Source: Bacteroidota bacterium
Lineage (GTDB): Bacteria; Bacteroidota; Bacteroidia; NS11-12g; UBA9320
DNA: 64,000 bases
Assembly: GCA_013359235.1 (NCBI GenBank)
Contig: JABWCE010000011.1
Span: forward strand, 1 to 64,000
Reading direction: 5' to 3'
Shown: positions 18,113-27,423 of the stretch, piece after piece
How positions within the stretch are numbered: the stretch's first letter is position 1
How the letters are laid out: each line of letters starts with the position of its first letter
Translations under genes and position numbers: made by a program
Notes under the pieces: model-generated
What the model saw: the letters and a program-made list of their open reading frames with translations, nothing else
Told to the model about the DNA's origin: nothing
Databases searched by the model: none

Positions 18113-21100
18113 ATGAAAAAGTTATTTTCAGTAGTAAAATTTATTTTTACTATTGTTTTATTTTTTCCCCCTTTGACAAATTTTGCACAGTTTATTGAAA
18201 ACAAAGGGCAATACGACTCAAAGATATTATTTTCAAAACCTATTTTTTCGGGAAATATACTAATAAGCGAAAAAGGGATTTCTTTTCTTTTTTACGATAA
18301 TTCAAAGTTTGAAGAATTATATGAAAAATATCATCAAAGAGCAAAAAATGGCAATTTTTCAAAACTTTTTAAAACCCAAAATAAACAGTTAAAAGTAAAT
18401 TATCACAATATAGAACAACAATTTGTAGGTGGGCAAATTTTGAAAGAAAACATTTATACCTACAATGAAAGAAACTATAAGTTTAACTATTTTTTGGGAA
18501 ATGACAAAAACAGGTGGGCTTCAAACGTAAGAAATTTTGACAAACTGCTAATAAAAGAAATATATCCATTGATAGACCTCGAACTATTGAATGACGGAGT
18601 AGGATACAAATATAATTTTATATGTAAACCTGGCAGCAACCCATCAATTATTAAAATAAAATACAACGGTGTTCAATCAATTCAACTCACATCAGAATCA
18701 ATACTTTTAAAAACCTCAGTAATTACTTATAGCGAGCATTTGCCCGAAAGTTACATTATAAAAAATGGTGAAAAGAGCAATGATTTAAAGCTAAAACTAA
18801 AACTTACAGAAAATATTTTAAGTTTTGCAGATTTGCCTGAAATTAACGAAAATTCAATTTTTGTAATAGATCCAAAATTGATATTTTCTACCTACTCAGG
18901 TTCTACAGCAGATAATTTCGGTTTTACTGCTACTTACGACGAGCAGGGTAATTTTTTTGCCGGAGGCATAACAACAGGTCCTTATATACAAATACCAAAT
19001 GGCAAATATCCTACAACTGTTGGGGCATTTAGCGAAACATACAACGGTGGAATGGACGATAATATAAATGATGATTACTGGTTCCCTTGCGATATTACCA
19101 TAAGCAAATATTCGCCTGACGGAAAAAATTTACTATATGCAACTTACATTGGAGGAACAAACAATGAATATCCGCATAGCCTTGTGGTTGATAAGCAAGA
19201 AAATCTTATAATTTTAGGTTCAACTTTTTCATTAGATTACCCTGTAAGCAACAACGCTTTTATGCCATTAAACAGTGGCAAAGCCGATATAATTATTACC
19301 AAACTTTCACCTGATGGTTCTTCACTTATTGGTTCTACATATTACGGAGGCTCGGAAAATGACGGACTTAATGAAACAATTAACACAAAATATTTTTATG
19401 CTGATAATTTCAGAGGCGACATAATATATGATGATGAAGGCTCTTTGATTGGGGTTATATCTACACGCAGTAATGACGTAGTAATAAAAGATGGTTTTAA
19501 AAACTCAAACCCATATAAAGTTCAACAAGGTTTAATTTTTAAATTTTCGAAAGATTTATCAGAATTAAAATGGTCGAGCTATATAGGCAGCGATAATAAT
19601 ACAAGTATTTACAGTGTAGATTTTGATAAAAACAAAGATATTTTTGTATCGGGAGGTATTGCCGGAAACGGACTGCAAACTACAAGTGGTACACTTTACG
19701 GTAGTTATCGCGGTGGCAAAGCAGATGGTTATATTGCAAAAATATCAAAAGACGGAAAATCTATTTTAAAAGCTACATATTTTGGCACTGATAAGTATGA
19801 TCAGATAATTTCACTTGAACTTGACGAATACGATAGAGTGTATGTTGTTGGACAAACAGAAGGCGTTATTCCGGTAATAGGAAACGTATATAACAATGGA
19901 AATGTTGGTCAATTTCTAACAGTTTTAAACCATGATCTTACAAATGTGATATACAGTGCAACATTTGGTGCCGGAGACGGAAGACCTGATATAACAATAA
20001 ATGCTTTTATGGTTGCAGAATGCAATCGCGTATTTATTTCGGGTTGGGGAGGCGAAACTACATGGACTTCGGGTGTACCATGGAGTACAACCAAAAACTT
20101 GCCAATAACCGAAGATGCAATTCAAAAAACTACCGATGGCAGTGATTTTTACATAATAGTATTTTCAAAAGAATTGAAAAAACTTCTTTATGCAACTTAT
20201 TTTGGCGGAAACAAAACAAATGATCATGTTGACGGTGGTACAAGCAGGTTTGATAAAAAAGGAGTAATTTATCAATCAGTTTGTTCAAGTTGCCCTATGG
20301 ATAATGGGCAAAAAGGACCAATAAGCGATTTCCCAACTTCTTCAGGGGTTTTTGCCGAAAAAAATCTAAGCCCAAGATGCAGCAATGCCGCTTTTAAATT
20401 TGCATTAGAAAACCTAAATCTAAAACCCGAACTAAGAGATACTTTTTTTAAAATTACAGTTTTTGATACACTTAATTTTGATTATACAGTAACAGACCCG
20501 GATGATGACACACTGAATATTGATTTTTCTGCTTTGCCGCAAATAATTGACGATTTTAAAACTTTTCCTACAAAGGTTTTTGGTGTGGCAAAATCAATTT
20601 CAAAATTCACATGGATACCCAATTGCAGCCATCTAAGCTCTGATACATTTGAAATAAATTGCTTTGCAAAAGACCGCGGCTGCCCCGATTATAAAACAAA
20701 TACTGCCAGAATTAAAATTTTAGTAGAACCGCCCCCTGTTTTACCACCCCCAAATACAATTTGTCTGGTTTTTAAACCCGGCGAAAAGCTTGAAATTTCA
20801 TGGTCGGCAATTGCAAAATCAAAGTATTTTGATTTTATGGTTTTGTATAAAGTTTTACCTAACGGCAAGCCCACAGTGCTTGATACTATTAGAAGCGAAA
20901 ATGAAGGTAAATTTTTAGACAATGATGTAATTAATCCACGAAAACAAAATTATAGTTACTATTTGAAAGTAGTAAATAAATGTAAAAAAAGTGGAGATTT
21001 ATCATATCTTGTATCTTCTGTTCAGGAAAGCGAAACACCCATTACTCCTTCTACTGTTATAACAGCTACCGTTATTAACAACAAAGATGTATCAGTACAT

Positions 21101-21868
21101 TGGCTTAAAAGTATTGAGCCTGATTTTGGTTCTTATTCAGTTTACCGTAGTACAAACAAAGATTCATTAGAATTTGAATATATTAAAGAAATAAACAACC
21201 TTAATGATACTTTTTTTGTTGACAACCAAGTAGATGTTCAAAACCAATCATTTTGTTACTCAATAGTAGTAAACAACCGTTGTGGAATGTCGAGCAAAAA
21301 ATCAAACATTGGATGCAATATAGTATTAAAAGGTGTGAGTGAGCCATTTTATCACAAACTCAACTGGCAACCGTATCGCAAATGGGATGCAGGAGTAGCG
21401 TCTTATTCATTGCTAAGGTCGGTTGATACAGGAACGATGAAAGAAATAATTACTACCCCACCAATTTACACAAACTACGATGATTATAACCTCGACTACG
21501 ACTGGGGAGGCTATTGGTACAGTGTTTTAGCAAATGAAAACACAAAAGGCTACAATGCACAAAGTCAAAGCAACAGTATATACCTTATACAGCCGCCATT
21601 GCTGCATGTACCTAATGTTTTTACCAAAAACAATGATGGTCTAAATGAAACTTGGGGTTTTGTCCCTGTTTTTGTTAAAACTTACCACATGCAAGTTTAC
21701 AACCGCTGGGGCGAAAAAGTATTTGACTCTGAAAACAAAAAAGAAGACTGGGACGGTAATTATCTTGAGAAAACCAAAGGAACTGAAGTTTTTATCTGGC
21801 AAGTAACATATACAGGCTGGGACCGAAGCACACATTACCAAAAAGGAACTGTAACAGTAGTTAAATAA
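18113..21868 (+). CDS. SBBP-repeat T9SS type B secreted protein
   Basis: About 1251 residues. ATG at 18113 starts a good signal peptide (MKKLFSVVKFIFTIVLFFPP), cut after NFAQ; upstream in-frame starts add an unlikely extension. The mature protein opens with the DUF7948-like FIENKGQYDSKILFSK segment. An SBBP beta-propeller of repeated YATYIGGTNNEYPHSLVVD / GSTYYGGSENDG units follows (about residues 260-760), then Ig- and fibronectin-III-like domains (SVYRSTNKDSLEFEYIKE). An intact type B sorting domain ends it (HVPNVFTKNNDG, YNRWGEKVFDS, DWDGNY, final KGTVTVVK). It is a surface-exported protein of unknown ligand. Confidence 0.88.
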   Translation: MKKLFSVVKFIFTIVLFFPPLTNFAQFIENKGQYDSKILFSKPIFSGNILISEKGISFLFYDNSKFEELYEKYHQRAKNGNFSKLFKTQNKQLKVNYHNIEQQFVGGQILKENIYTYNERNYKFNYFLGNDKNRWASNVRNFDKLLIKEIYPLIDLELLNDGVGYKYNFICKPGSNPSIIKIKYNGVQSIQLTSESILLKTSVITYSEHLPESYIIKNGEKSNDLKLKLKLTENILSFADLPEINENSIFVIDPKLIFSTYSGSTADNFGFTATYDEQGNFFAGGITTGPYIQIPNGKYPTTVGAFSETYNGGMDDNINDDYWFPCDITISKYSPDGKNLLYATYIGGTNNEYPHSLVVDKQENLIILGSTFSLDYPVSNNAFMPLNSGKADIIITKLSPDGSSLIGSTYYGGSENDGLNETINTKYFYADNFRGDIIYDDEGSLIGVISTRSNDVVIKDGFKNSNPYKVQQGLIFKFSKDLSELKWSSYIGSDNNTSIYSVDFDKNKDIFVSGGIAGNGLQTTSGTLYGSYRGGKADGYIAKISKDGKSILKATYFGTDKYDQIISLELDEYDRVYVVGQTEGVIPVIGNVYNNGNVGQFLTVLNHDLTNVIYSATFGAGDGRPDITINAFMVAECNRVFISGWGGETTWTSGVPWSTTKNLPITEDAIQKTTDGSDFYIIVFSKELKKLLYATYFGGNKTNDHVDGGTSRFDKKGVIYQSVCSSCPMDNGQKGPISDFPTSSGVFAEKNLSPRCSNAAFKFALENLNLKPELRDTFFKITVFDTLNFDYTVTDPDDDTLNIDFSALPQIIDDFKTFPTKVFGVAKSISKFTWIPNCSHLSSDTFEINCFAKDRGCPDYKTNTARIKILVEPPPVLPPPNTICLVFKPGEKLEISWSAIAKSKYFDFMVLYKVLPNGKPTVLDTIRSENEGKFLDNDVINPRKQNYSYYLKVVNKCKKSGDLSYLVSSVQESETPITPSTVITATVINNKDVSVHWLKSIEPDFGSYSVYRSTNKDSLEFEYIKEINNLNDTFFVDNQVDVQNQSFCYSIVVNNRCGMSSKKSNIGCNIVLKGVSEPFYHKLNWQPYRKWDAGVASYSLLRSVDTGTMKEIITTPPIYTNYDDYNLDYDWGGYWYSVLANENTKGYNAQSQSNSIYLIQPPLLHVPNVFTKNNDGLNETWGFVPVFVKTYHMQVYNRWGEKVFDSENKKEDWDGNYLEKTKGTEVFIWQVTYTGWDRSTHYQKGTVTVVK

Positions 21869-21912
21869 TACAATTTTAATTTTTTATCCCTACGCTATCG
21901 TTTTCTTCCCTG

Positions 21913-22002
21913 TCGAGTCTCTCTCATAGGGTTTTGCCATATTTATTTACTTGTCCTCGTTTGCAACGAGGATAAGAGAGACAAGCTTTTGCAACGCAAA
22001 AG
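21913..22002. repeat. Structured palindromic (REP-like) intergenic element
   Basis: This sits between convergent genes. It has an 8-bp perfect hairpin TCCTCGTT/AACGAGGA (21954-21961 and 21965-21972, loop TGC), extended by three outer pairs with one wobble. A second perfect 7-bp hairpin CTTTTGC/GCAAAAG lies at 21986-21992 and 21996-22002. An outer pairing of GTCTCTCTCAT near 21917 with ATAAGAGAGAC at 21972-21982 has one wobble. The cluster suggests a REP-type element or a bidirectional terminator. No second copy was found in the window and no transposase is adjacent. Confidence 0.5.
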
Positions 22003-22050
22003 AAATTTTGTTGTTACCCACTTGATTTTGTAACATTTCGAAACAAAAAA

Positions 22051-23541
22051 TTATTCAATCAATTTCATAATGCCTATTTTGGTTTTGTTTTTCATTCTTG
22101 CATACACTAAATATTGATTTTGCCCTATTTCTACAATATCTCTTACCTGAATAATTCCACCAATTGCAGCATAATCTGCCAAAATAAAACTTTCATTTTT
22201 GCTTTCCGAAGCCTTTACAAGAGCCAAGCATGAATGTTTATGCCAAACGAGTTGATGAGGTGTTTTTTTAAAAATAGAATTGATGTTGTCATTATAAAAA
22301 AAATATAGAATAGAATCATATCGTTCAATATAGTAAGATGAAAATTCACCGGTATTATTAAAGGTTTGCTGCAATTTTACTATTCGTTGAGAGTTGTAAA
22401 TATTCAAGTTTTTATCAAAATACAAAATCAAAATATCACCGTAAAACCTGTTGTAGGTGTATGCCGAACCAAACGAAGCCGGTATAAGCATAAACTGTTC
22501 GGCTATTAAAATATTTTTTTCATTATTAGCTTTCACTAAATAATCAACAATAAACGACTCGAAGTTATATTGTTTAAATACAGATTTATGAAAACCATTT
22601 GAAGGTAATTCTTTAGTCTTTTTGTCAAAGTAAACTAAGGTATCTTTTATTTTTTTAAAATTTGTAAAGTCGTAGTTCAAGTACCAAAATCCTACTTTTC
22701 CGCCTTTGTAAGTATCAGAAAAAAAACCTGCAGCTTCGTTTTTTCCATTCTTATACTTGGCTCTTCCGCCATCGAGATACAAATTTTCATATTTCAATAA
22801 ATACTTTTCTAAAGTTTCATTTGAGGGATTTGCAACATAAAATCCGAAATAATAATTAGATGATAAGCCACGCCTTTCAATAGGTCTTACATTGTACTGT
22901 TTAGTAAAAAGAAAAATGTTATTGTCATGTTTTTCTGCCTTCAATACTTCGCAAAGCGTGTATTTTACAGGTATTTCAAATACCGCTTTATCAAGCAATT
23001 TCAAATCTTTTGAAAAGGTTGTATAAATTAACGAAAAATTTTCATCATTGCTTTCATATACTTTTGTATGGTATATTTCAATTGTTGAATCGCCTTCAAG
23101 CAATCTGTAAGCAATATTTCTCGAAAATCGGTTTTTATCTAAAATCATTAGAAAATCTGACTTGAAAATTCTTAAATCATTTATTTCAAAAACTCTTGAT
23201 TTTACTGCAACTTTCTGGTTTTTCAATTCATATTGAGTTAAAAAATAAATTTTGTAGTTCCATATCCAAATTCCTATGATTCGTTCACGGTTTTTTGAAA
23301 GGTTAAAATTGTGCTCTTTTGTAATTTTTAATGATGAATCGTACTTTATAATTGTGTATTTGCTCCCGTTTTTTATAATGCTAACATAATCTGAATTGGT
23401 TTTTGAAAGAAAAATATTTTGTGAATACTTTTTCACCCTACTGTATTCACTCCATTCAAATTTTACTGCAGGTTGTGAAAAAACGTGCAAACAACCAATA
23501 TTTATAAGAAAAGTAAATAATATCAGTTTAAAATTTTTCAA
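22051..23541 (-). CDS. Exported protein of unknown function
   Basis: 496 residues beginning with a signal peptide (MKNFKLILFTFLINIGCLHV, cut after FSQ). The mature chain is rich in Lys, Tyr and Phe, and has alternating strands such as KIYFLTQYELKNQKVAVKSR and GKVGFWYLNYDFTNFKKIKD. This could be a beta-propeller-like fold, but no named domain is recognisable. There is no C-terminal T9SS sorting domain and no lipobox. It is convergent with the SBBP gene and separated from it by the palindromic element; the lipoprotein gene diverges upstream. Confidence 0.7.
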   Translation of the reverse strand: MKNFKLILFTFLINIGCLHVFSQPAVKFEWSEYSRVKKYSQNIFLSKTNSDYVSIIKNGSKYTIIKYDSSLKITKEHNFNLSKNRERIIGIWIWNYKIYFLTQYELKNQKVAVKSRVFEINDLRIFKSDFLMILDKNRFSRNIAYRLLEGDSTIEIYHTKVYESNDENFSLIYTTFSKDLKLLDKAVFEIPVKYTLCEVLKAEKHDNNIFLFTKQYNVRPIERRGLSSNYYFGFYVANPSNETLEKYLLKYENLYLDGGRAKYKNGKNEAAGFFSDTYKGGKVGFWYLNYDFTNFKKIKDTLVYFDKKTKELPSNGFHKSVFKQYNFESFIVDYLVKANNEKNILIAEQFMLIPASFGSAYTYNRFYGDILILYFDKNLNIYNSQRIVKLQQTFNNTGEFSSYYIERYDSILYFFYNDNINSIFKKTPHQLVWHKHSCLALVKASESKNESFILADYAAIGGIIQVRDIVEIGQNQYLVYARMKNKTKIGIMKLIE

Positions 23542-23654
23542 ATGTTTCTGTATGGTTTTTATTACTTACAAATTTTAATATATAAATCAGGAAAATTAAT
23601 AACTAAAATAGATAACTTAAAATATTTTTGCATGTTATTTGCATAAATTTTTTT

Positions 23655-24812
23655 ATGAAAAGGAAATTATTAAATACATTATCATTTTTACTGATTGTAT
23701 TTTTTGTAATCAACATTGAATCATGTACTGGAAACAGAAGCCTAAACAAAGGTAATTACGACTTGGCAATAAAACGTTCGGTAAAAAAACTGCGAAAAAA
23801 CCCAAACAATAAAAAAGCAAAGCAAACATTAATTAAAGCTTACAACTTAGCAGTAAAAGTGAAGATGGAAGAAATTTATCGCCTCAAAGAAACAAGCGAT
23901 ATGTACAAATGGGAAAAAATTGTTGATTTGTATTCAAACCTTAATTCAATTTCTGCTGATATTGACCATTGTCCTGCTTGTCTTAAAATTATTCCAGATG
24001 CAAATACATATACAACTTCGCTAAACGAAGCCAAATACAATGCCGCAACAGTTAGATACAACTTAGGTATTGAACAGTTAAAATTACAAACCATTACATC
24101 GGCTCAAGATGCTTACCGGCATTTTGCAAAAGCAAAATTTTATATTGAAAATTACAAAGATATTGATAAACTTATGGCTACAGCCCTCGAAGCAGCTACA
24201 ATAAGGGTTGTAATGGAACATATCCCTATGCACAGCCAGTCATTAAAGTTGAGTAATGAGTTTTTTGAATCAAAAATTTTTGAATATATAAATGCTTTAA
24301 AATATGATTTTGTAAGGTTTTACTCTGCCGAAGATGCTGCAACTTACAACATTAAACCGCATCAATATATTTTGCTTAGGTTTGATGATTTTGTAGTAGG
24401 ACAAACAAATACTTACGAAAAAGAAACTGAAGTGAGCAAAGACAGTGTTGTTTTAAAAACAGAAACTTTGCCCGATAAAACTACAAAAAAAATATATGGC
24501 ACAGTAAAGGCAAATTTGCACACATATTCACTTTCTATCACCTCAACAGGCTTGTTAGATATGAGAATTACAGATGCAACATCAAACACAATATTAGTAC
24601 AACAAAAAATGCCCGGAACATATATTTGGGAAACCAAATGGGCAAATTTTAACGGTGATGCAAGAGCATTGAATAACGAACAACTAAACATGACTAAACA
24701 AAAACCAGGTGTGCCACCACCGCCACAACAATTATTCATTGAATTTACAAAACCTATCTACAGCCAAGTAACCAATCATTTGAACAATTATTACAAAAAA
24801 TTTAATCTTTGA
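23655..24812 (+). CDS. Outer-membrane-type lipoprotein with an N-terminal TPR-like segment
   Basis: About 385 residues. ATG at 23655 is chosen because it starts a lipoprotein signal (MKRKLLNTLSFLLIVFFVIN) ending in a lipobox-like IESC; the ATG at 23628 would add nine residues in front. The next segment reads as a TPR-like pair (LNKGNYDLAIKRSVKKLRKN and AKQTLIKAYNLAVKVKMEEI). The C-terminal half is beta-rich (HTYSLSITSTGLLDMRITDA) with a proline run, PGVPPPPQQ, near the end. The function is unknown. TPR lipoproteins often scaffold envelope complexes, but nothing here says which one. Confidence 0.72.
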   Translation: MKRKLLNTLSFLLIVFFVINIESCTGNRSLNKGNYDLAIKRSVKKLRKNPNNKKAKQTLIKAYNLAVKVKMEEIYRLKETSDMYKWEKIVDLYSNLNSISADIDHCPACLKIIPDANTYTTSLNEAKYNAATVRYNLGIEQLKLQTITSAQDAYRHFAKAKFYIENYKDIDKLMATALEAATIRVVMEHIPMHSQSLKLSNEFFESKIFEYINALKYDFVRFYSAEDAATYNIKPHQYILLRFDDFVVGQTNTYEKETEVSKDSVVLKTETLPDKTTKKIYGTVKANLHTYSLSITSTGLLDMRITDATSNTILVQQKMPGTYIWETKWANFNGDARALNNEQLNMTKQKPGVPPPPQQLFIEFTKPIYSQVTNHLNNYYKKFNL

Positions 24813-24831
24813 TTTTTTTTATTAAAATTAA

Positions 24832-24862
24832 TTGTTTTTAAGCTATAAAAAGTTTTATTTTG
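24832..24862 (+). promoter_or_regulatory. Candidate Bacteroidota promoter for the 53-residue protein
   Basis: TTG at 24832-24834 and a -7-like TATTTTG at 24856-24862 (one base shorter than TAnnTTTG) are separated by 21 bp, the usual spacing for Bacteroidota promoters. The predicted transcript would start near 24869, about 17 bases before the ATG at 24886. Confidence 0.45.
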
Positions 24863-24885
24863 CAGTCCTTTATATTGAAATATCA

Positions 24886-25047
24886 ATGGCAGTTACAAGA
24901 TTAAAACGAAAAGAAAGAGTTAATAAAGTTGTTGCAAAACAGAGAACCGCAAGTTTAAAGTTACACAATAAAAGAGTTATGGTAAAATCGCCATACAAAG
25001 ATGAATCGGGTATAATTTTAGACTCAATTCCAGAACTTGACAACTAA
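24886..25047 (+). CDS. Small basic protein, 53 residues, unknown function
   Basis: ATG at 24886 is preferred to the TTG at 24832, which falls in the promoter. The 53-residue product starts MAVTRLKRKERVNKVVAKQR. The first 35 residues are strongly basic and likely helical, and the last 18 are acidic (DESGIILDSIPELDN). There is no signal peptide or membrane segment. It has its own candidate promoter and a strong terminator right after, so it is a compact single-gene unit. Basic character and size suggest RNA, DNA or ribosome contact, but that is only inference. Confidence 0.65.
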   Translation: MAVTRLKRKERVNKVVAKQRTASLKLHNKRVMVKSPYKDESGIILDSIPELDN

Positions 25048-25066
25048 AATAAAAATATTACTTTAT

Positions 25067-25105
25067 AAAAAGGTGGACTTTAGCTAAAAAGTTCACCTTT
25101 TTTTT
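25067..25105 (+). terminator. Rho-independent terminator
   Basis: Stem 25067-25080 pairs with 25089-25102 (AAAAAGGTGGACTT with AAGTTCACCTTTTT, one G-T wobble). The loop is 8 bases, and a run of T follows. It lies 19 bp after the small basic protein gene. Confidence 0.85.
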
Positions 25106-25134
25106 TAAAAAAATACTACTAATTGAAGTTAAAT

Positions 25135-25142
25135 TAATTTTG
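25135..25142 (+). promoter_or_regulatory. Candidate -7 element placing the aroB transcript start at its TTG codon
   Basis: TAATTTTG matches TAnnTTTG. In this promoter class transcription starts about 5-7 bases later, near 25148, which is the aroB TTG start. If real, the message would be leaderless or nearly so. No good -33 element was found. Confidence 0.35.
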
Positions 25143-25147
25143 AGATT

Positions 25148-26188
25148 TTGACAAGAATTACCTATATACAGCATATTTCTGAATTTGAAAAATTCATTAA
25201 CAAATTTAATAATTCAGTAATTTTGTGTGATCAAAACTCATATAAACACTGCATAAGTTTAATAAAACTTAACAAAACTCAAAGAATAATTACAATAAAA
25301 TCAGGCGAAAAAAATAAAAATTTCAAAACACTTGAATTTATCATAAAACAACTTTCAAATTTTGAAGCAAACCGCAATACAGTTTTAATAAACGTTGGAG
25401 GTGGAGTTATTTGTGATATTGGAGGTCTTGCTGCTGGATTATATAAAAGAGGGATTGCTTTTGTAAATATACCAACTACTCTTATAGCAATGGCTGATGC
25501 TTCACATGGTGGAAAAACTGGTATAAACCTCAATAATCTTAAAAACTATGCAGGAATTTTTTCGTTGCCGTCAGAAACTTTGATATTTGCTACATTTCTC
25601 AAAACATTGCAGCAAAAGCACATAAAATCAGGCTTTGCAGAAATGCTCAAACATGGCATTATTGCTGATAAAAACTATTTTTTACAGCTATTAAACACAA
25701 AAATCAAAAATGATACGATTTTGATAGATGAAAATTTTGGTGATTTTATCATTAAATCAATCGAAATAAAAAATTGTATAACTGCAAATGATTTTACAGA
25801 ACAAAACCTTCGAAAAACACTAAATTTTGGACATACCATAGGTCATGCACTCGAAACATATTTTATAAAAAAAAATAAAACTCATGGCGAATGTGTGGCA
25901 ACGGGCATTATTTGCGAAAGTTATATTAGTTTAAAAAGAGGTTTGCTCAATAATAATGATTTTAAAACTATTGAAAATGCAATAACAACTTTTTTCAAAC
26001 CTTTGAAAATTGAAAGTGAACAAATAGAAGAAATTTCAAAACTCACATTGAAAGATAAAAAAAACAAAAGCAAAGAAATAAACTGTATTTTAATTAAAAA
26101 CATTGGAGAAGCCTTATTTGACGTTGAAGTTACTGAAGATGAAATTAAAGAAAGTATAGAATACTATAAAAAAAGTGGCGATAGTTAA
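25148..26188 (+). CDS. aroB: 3-dehydroquinate synthase
   Basis: 346 residues. It converts DAHP to 3-dehydroquinate, the second step of the shikimate pathway, using NAD and a divalent metal. The NAD site is VGGGVICDIGGLAAGLYKRG. Metal and active-site segments follow: GFAEMLKHGIIAD, and NFGHTIGHALETYF with its histidines. The usual S-V-GGKTG motif reads SHGGKTGIN, an atypical residue. No ATG lies near; TTG at 25148 gives an N-terminus of about the right length for the family. The end overlaps aroA by 14 bp, so translation is probably coupled. It is first in an aroB-aroA-aroC cluster. Confidence 0.92.
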   Translation: MTRITYIQHISEFEKFINKFNNSVILCDQNSYKHCISLIKLNKTQRIITIKSGEKNKNFKTLEFIIKQLSNFEANRNTVLINVGGGVICDIGGLAAGLYKRGIAFVNIPTTLIAMADASHGGKTGINLNNLKNYAGIFSLPSETLIFATFLKTLQQKHIKSGFAEMLKHGIIADKNYFLQLLNTKIKNDTILIDENFGDFIIKSIEIKNCITANDFTEQNLRKTLNFGHTIGHALETYFIKKNKTHGECVATGIICESYISLKRGLLNNNDFKTIENAITTFFKPLKIESEQIEEISKLTLKDKKNKSKEINCILIKNIGEALFDVEVTEDEIKESIEYYKKSGDS

Positions 26189-27404
26189 TTTTAAAAACAA
26201 TATTGAAAATGTAAGTATAAAGCTACCCGCTTCAAAAAGCATATACAACAGACTTTTGATATTAAAATATCTATATAATTTAAAGTTTGAATTAAAAAAT
26301 CCTTCGAATACTGACGACAGCATTTTACTCACAAGATTATTGAACTCTGAAAAAACCTATCTAAACTGCAAAAATGCAGGAACAGTAATAAGATTTCTCA
26401 CAGCATATTTTGCTGCAAAAGGAGAAAGTAAAACCCTTTTTTGCAGTGTGAGAATGAAAAAAAGACCAATAGGTGAGTTAGTGAATGCACTCAGAGAACT
26501 CGGGGCAGATATTGAATATCTTAAAAATGAGGGGTTCCCCCCTATTAAAATAAATGGAAATAAAAAATTACACTCAAAGCAAGTTGAAATAAAAGCAAAT
26601 GAAAGCAGCCAATTTCTTTCGGCTTTGTTGATGATAGGACCAGCATTACCAAACGGATTGAATATAAAAGTACCTGATAAAATTATGTCAAAGCCCTATA
26701 TTGATATGACTTTGACTTTGATGAAACAAAACGGATTTGAAATATTTCAAAAAGGGGAAATTATTGAAGTTTCAAAATTTAAACCTGAGAACAGTAAAGC
26801 AACTACAATAGTTACAGAGCCAGATTGGTCTGCAGCAGTTTTTTGGGTTGAAATAGTATTTTTTGCAAAAAATTTGAAAGTTGTTTTAAAAAACCAAAAC
26901 TTAAATAGTATTCAAGGTGATTCTGTAATAGTACAATTGGCTTTGCATTTTGGAATTTTAGTAAGAAAAAGCGGCAAAAACATTATTATTTCAAAATCGA
27001 AAAAAAATGCAGACATAAAAACCGATTGGGATTTTAAAAACTATCCGGATCTTGCACCTGCATTGATTGTAATGCTTGCCGCTTCAAAAACTAAGGCTAC
27101 TGTTAGAGGAATTGAAACTTTAAAAATTAAAGAAAGCGACAGAAGCAATGCTCTGAAAAACGAACTCAAAAAATGCAATGTAATTTTTACCGAAGAAAAC
27201 GGATACTGGACTTTGGATGCAACAAAATTTAAAGTAAAAAAATATACTGCATTTAAAAACTATTACGACCATCGTATTGCAATGGCACTGGCACCACTTG
27301 CTATTTTTAACAAAATTGTAATATCTACCGGCAAAGTTTGCAAAAAATCATATCCTGATTATTGGAAACATCTTGAAAAAGCAGGATTTGAAATAATAAA
27401 TTAA
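26175..27404 (+). CDS. aroA: 3-phosphoshikimate 1-carboxyvinyltransferase (EPSP synthase)
   Basis: 409 residues, starting with GTG at 26175 inside the aroB end. It joins PEP to shikimate-3-phosphate. Recognisable motifs are KLPASKSIYNR near the start, NAGTVIRFLTAYFA, the Arg-containing MKKRPIGELVNALRELGAD, ESSQFLSALLM, EPDWSAAVFWVE, the catalytic IKESDRSNALKNE and YDHRIAMALA near the end. Several positions differ from common EPSP synthases (SIYNRLLILKYL instead of SxSNRALLLAAL), so it is a divergent member, but the key basic and acidic residues are present. aroC follows after 19 bp. Confidence 0.9.
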   Translation: MAIVNFKNNIENVSIKLPASKSIYNRLLILKYLYNLKFELKNPSNTDDSILLTRLLNSEKTYLNCKNAGTVIRFLTAYFAAKGESKTLFCSVRMKKRPIGELVNALRELGADIEYLKNEGFPPIKINGNKKLHSKQVEIKANESSQFLSALLMIGPALPNGLNIKVPDKIMSKPYIDMTLTLMKQNGFEIFQKGEIIEVSKFKPENSKATTIVTEPDWSAAVFWVEIVFFAKNLKVVLKNQNLNSIQGDSVIVQLALHFGILVRKSGKNIIISKSKKNADIKTDWDFKNYPDLAPALIVMLAASKTKATVRGIETLKIKESDRSNALKNELKKCNVIFTEENGYWTLDATKFKVKKYTAFKNYYDHRIAMALAPLAIFNKIVISTGKVCKKSYPDYWKHLEKAGFEIIN

Positions 27405-27423
27405 GTTTGTAAAATTTTTAGTT

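Noticed and set aside
21913-22002. CRISPR repeat
   Set aside because: The palindromes are different from each other, and there is no regular repeat-spacer pattern or cas gene.
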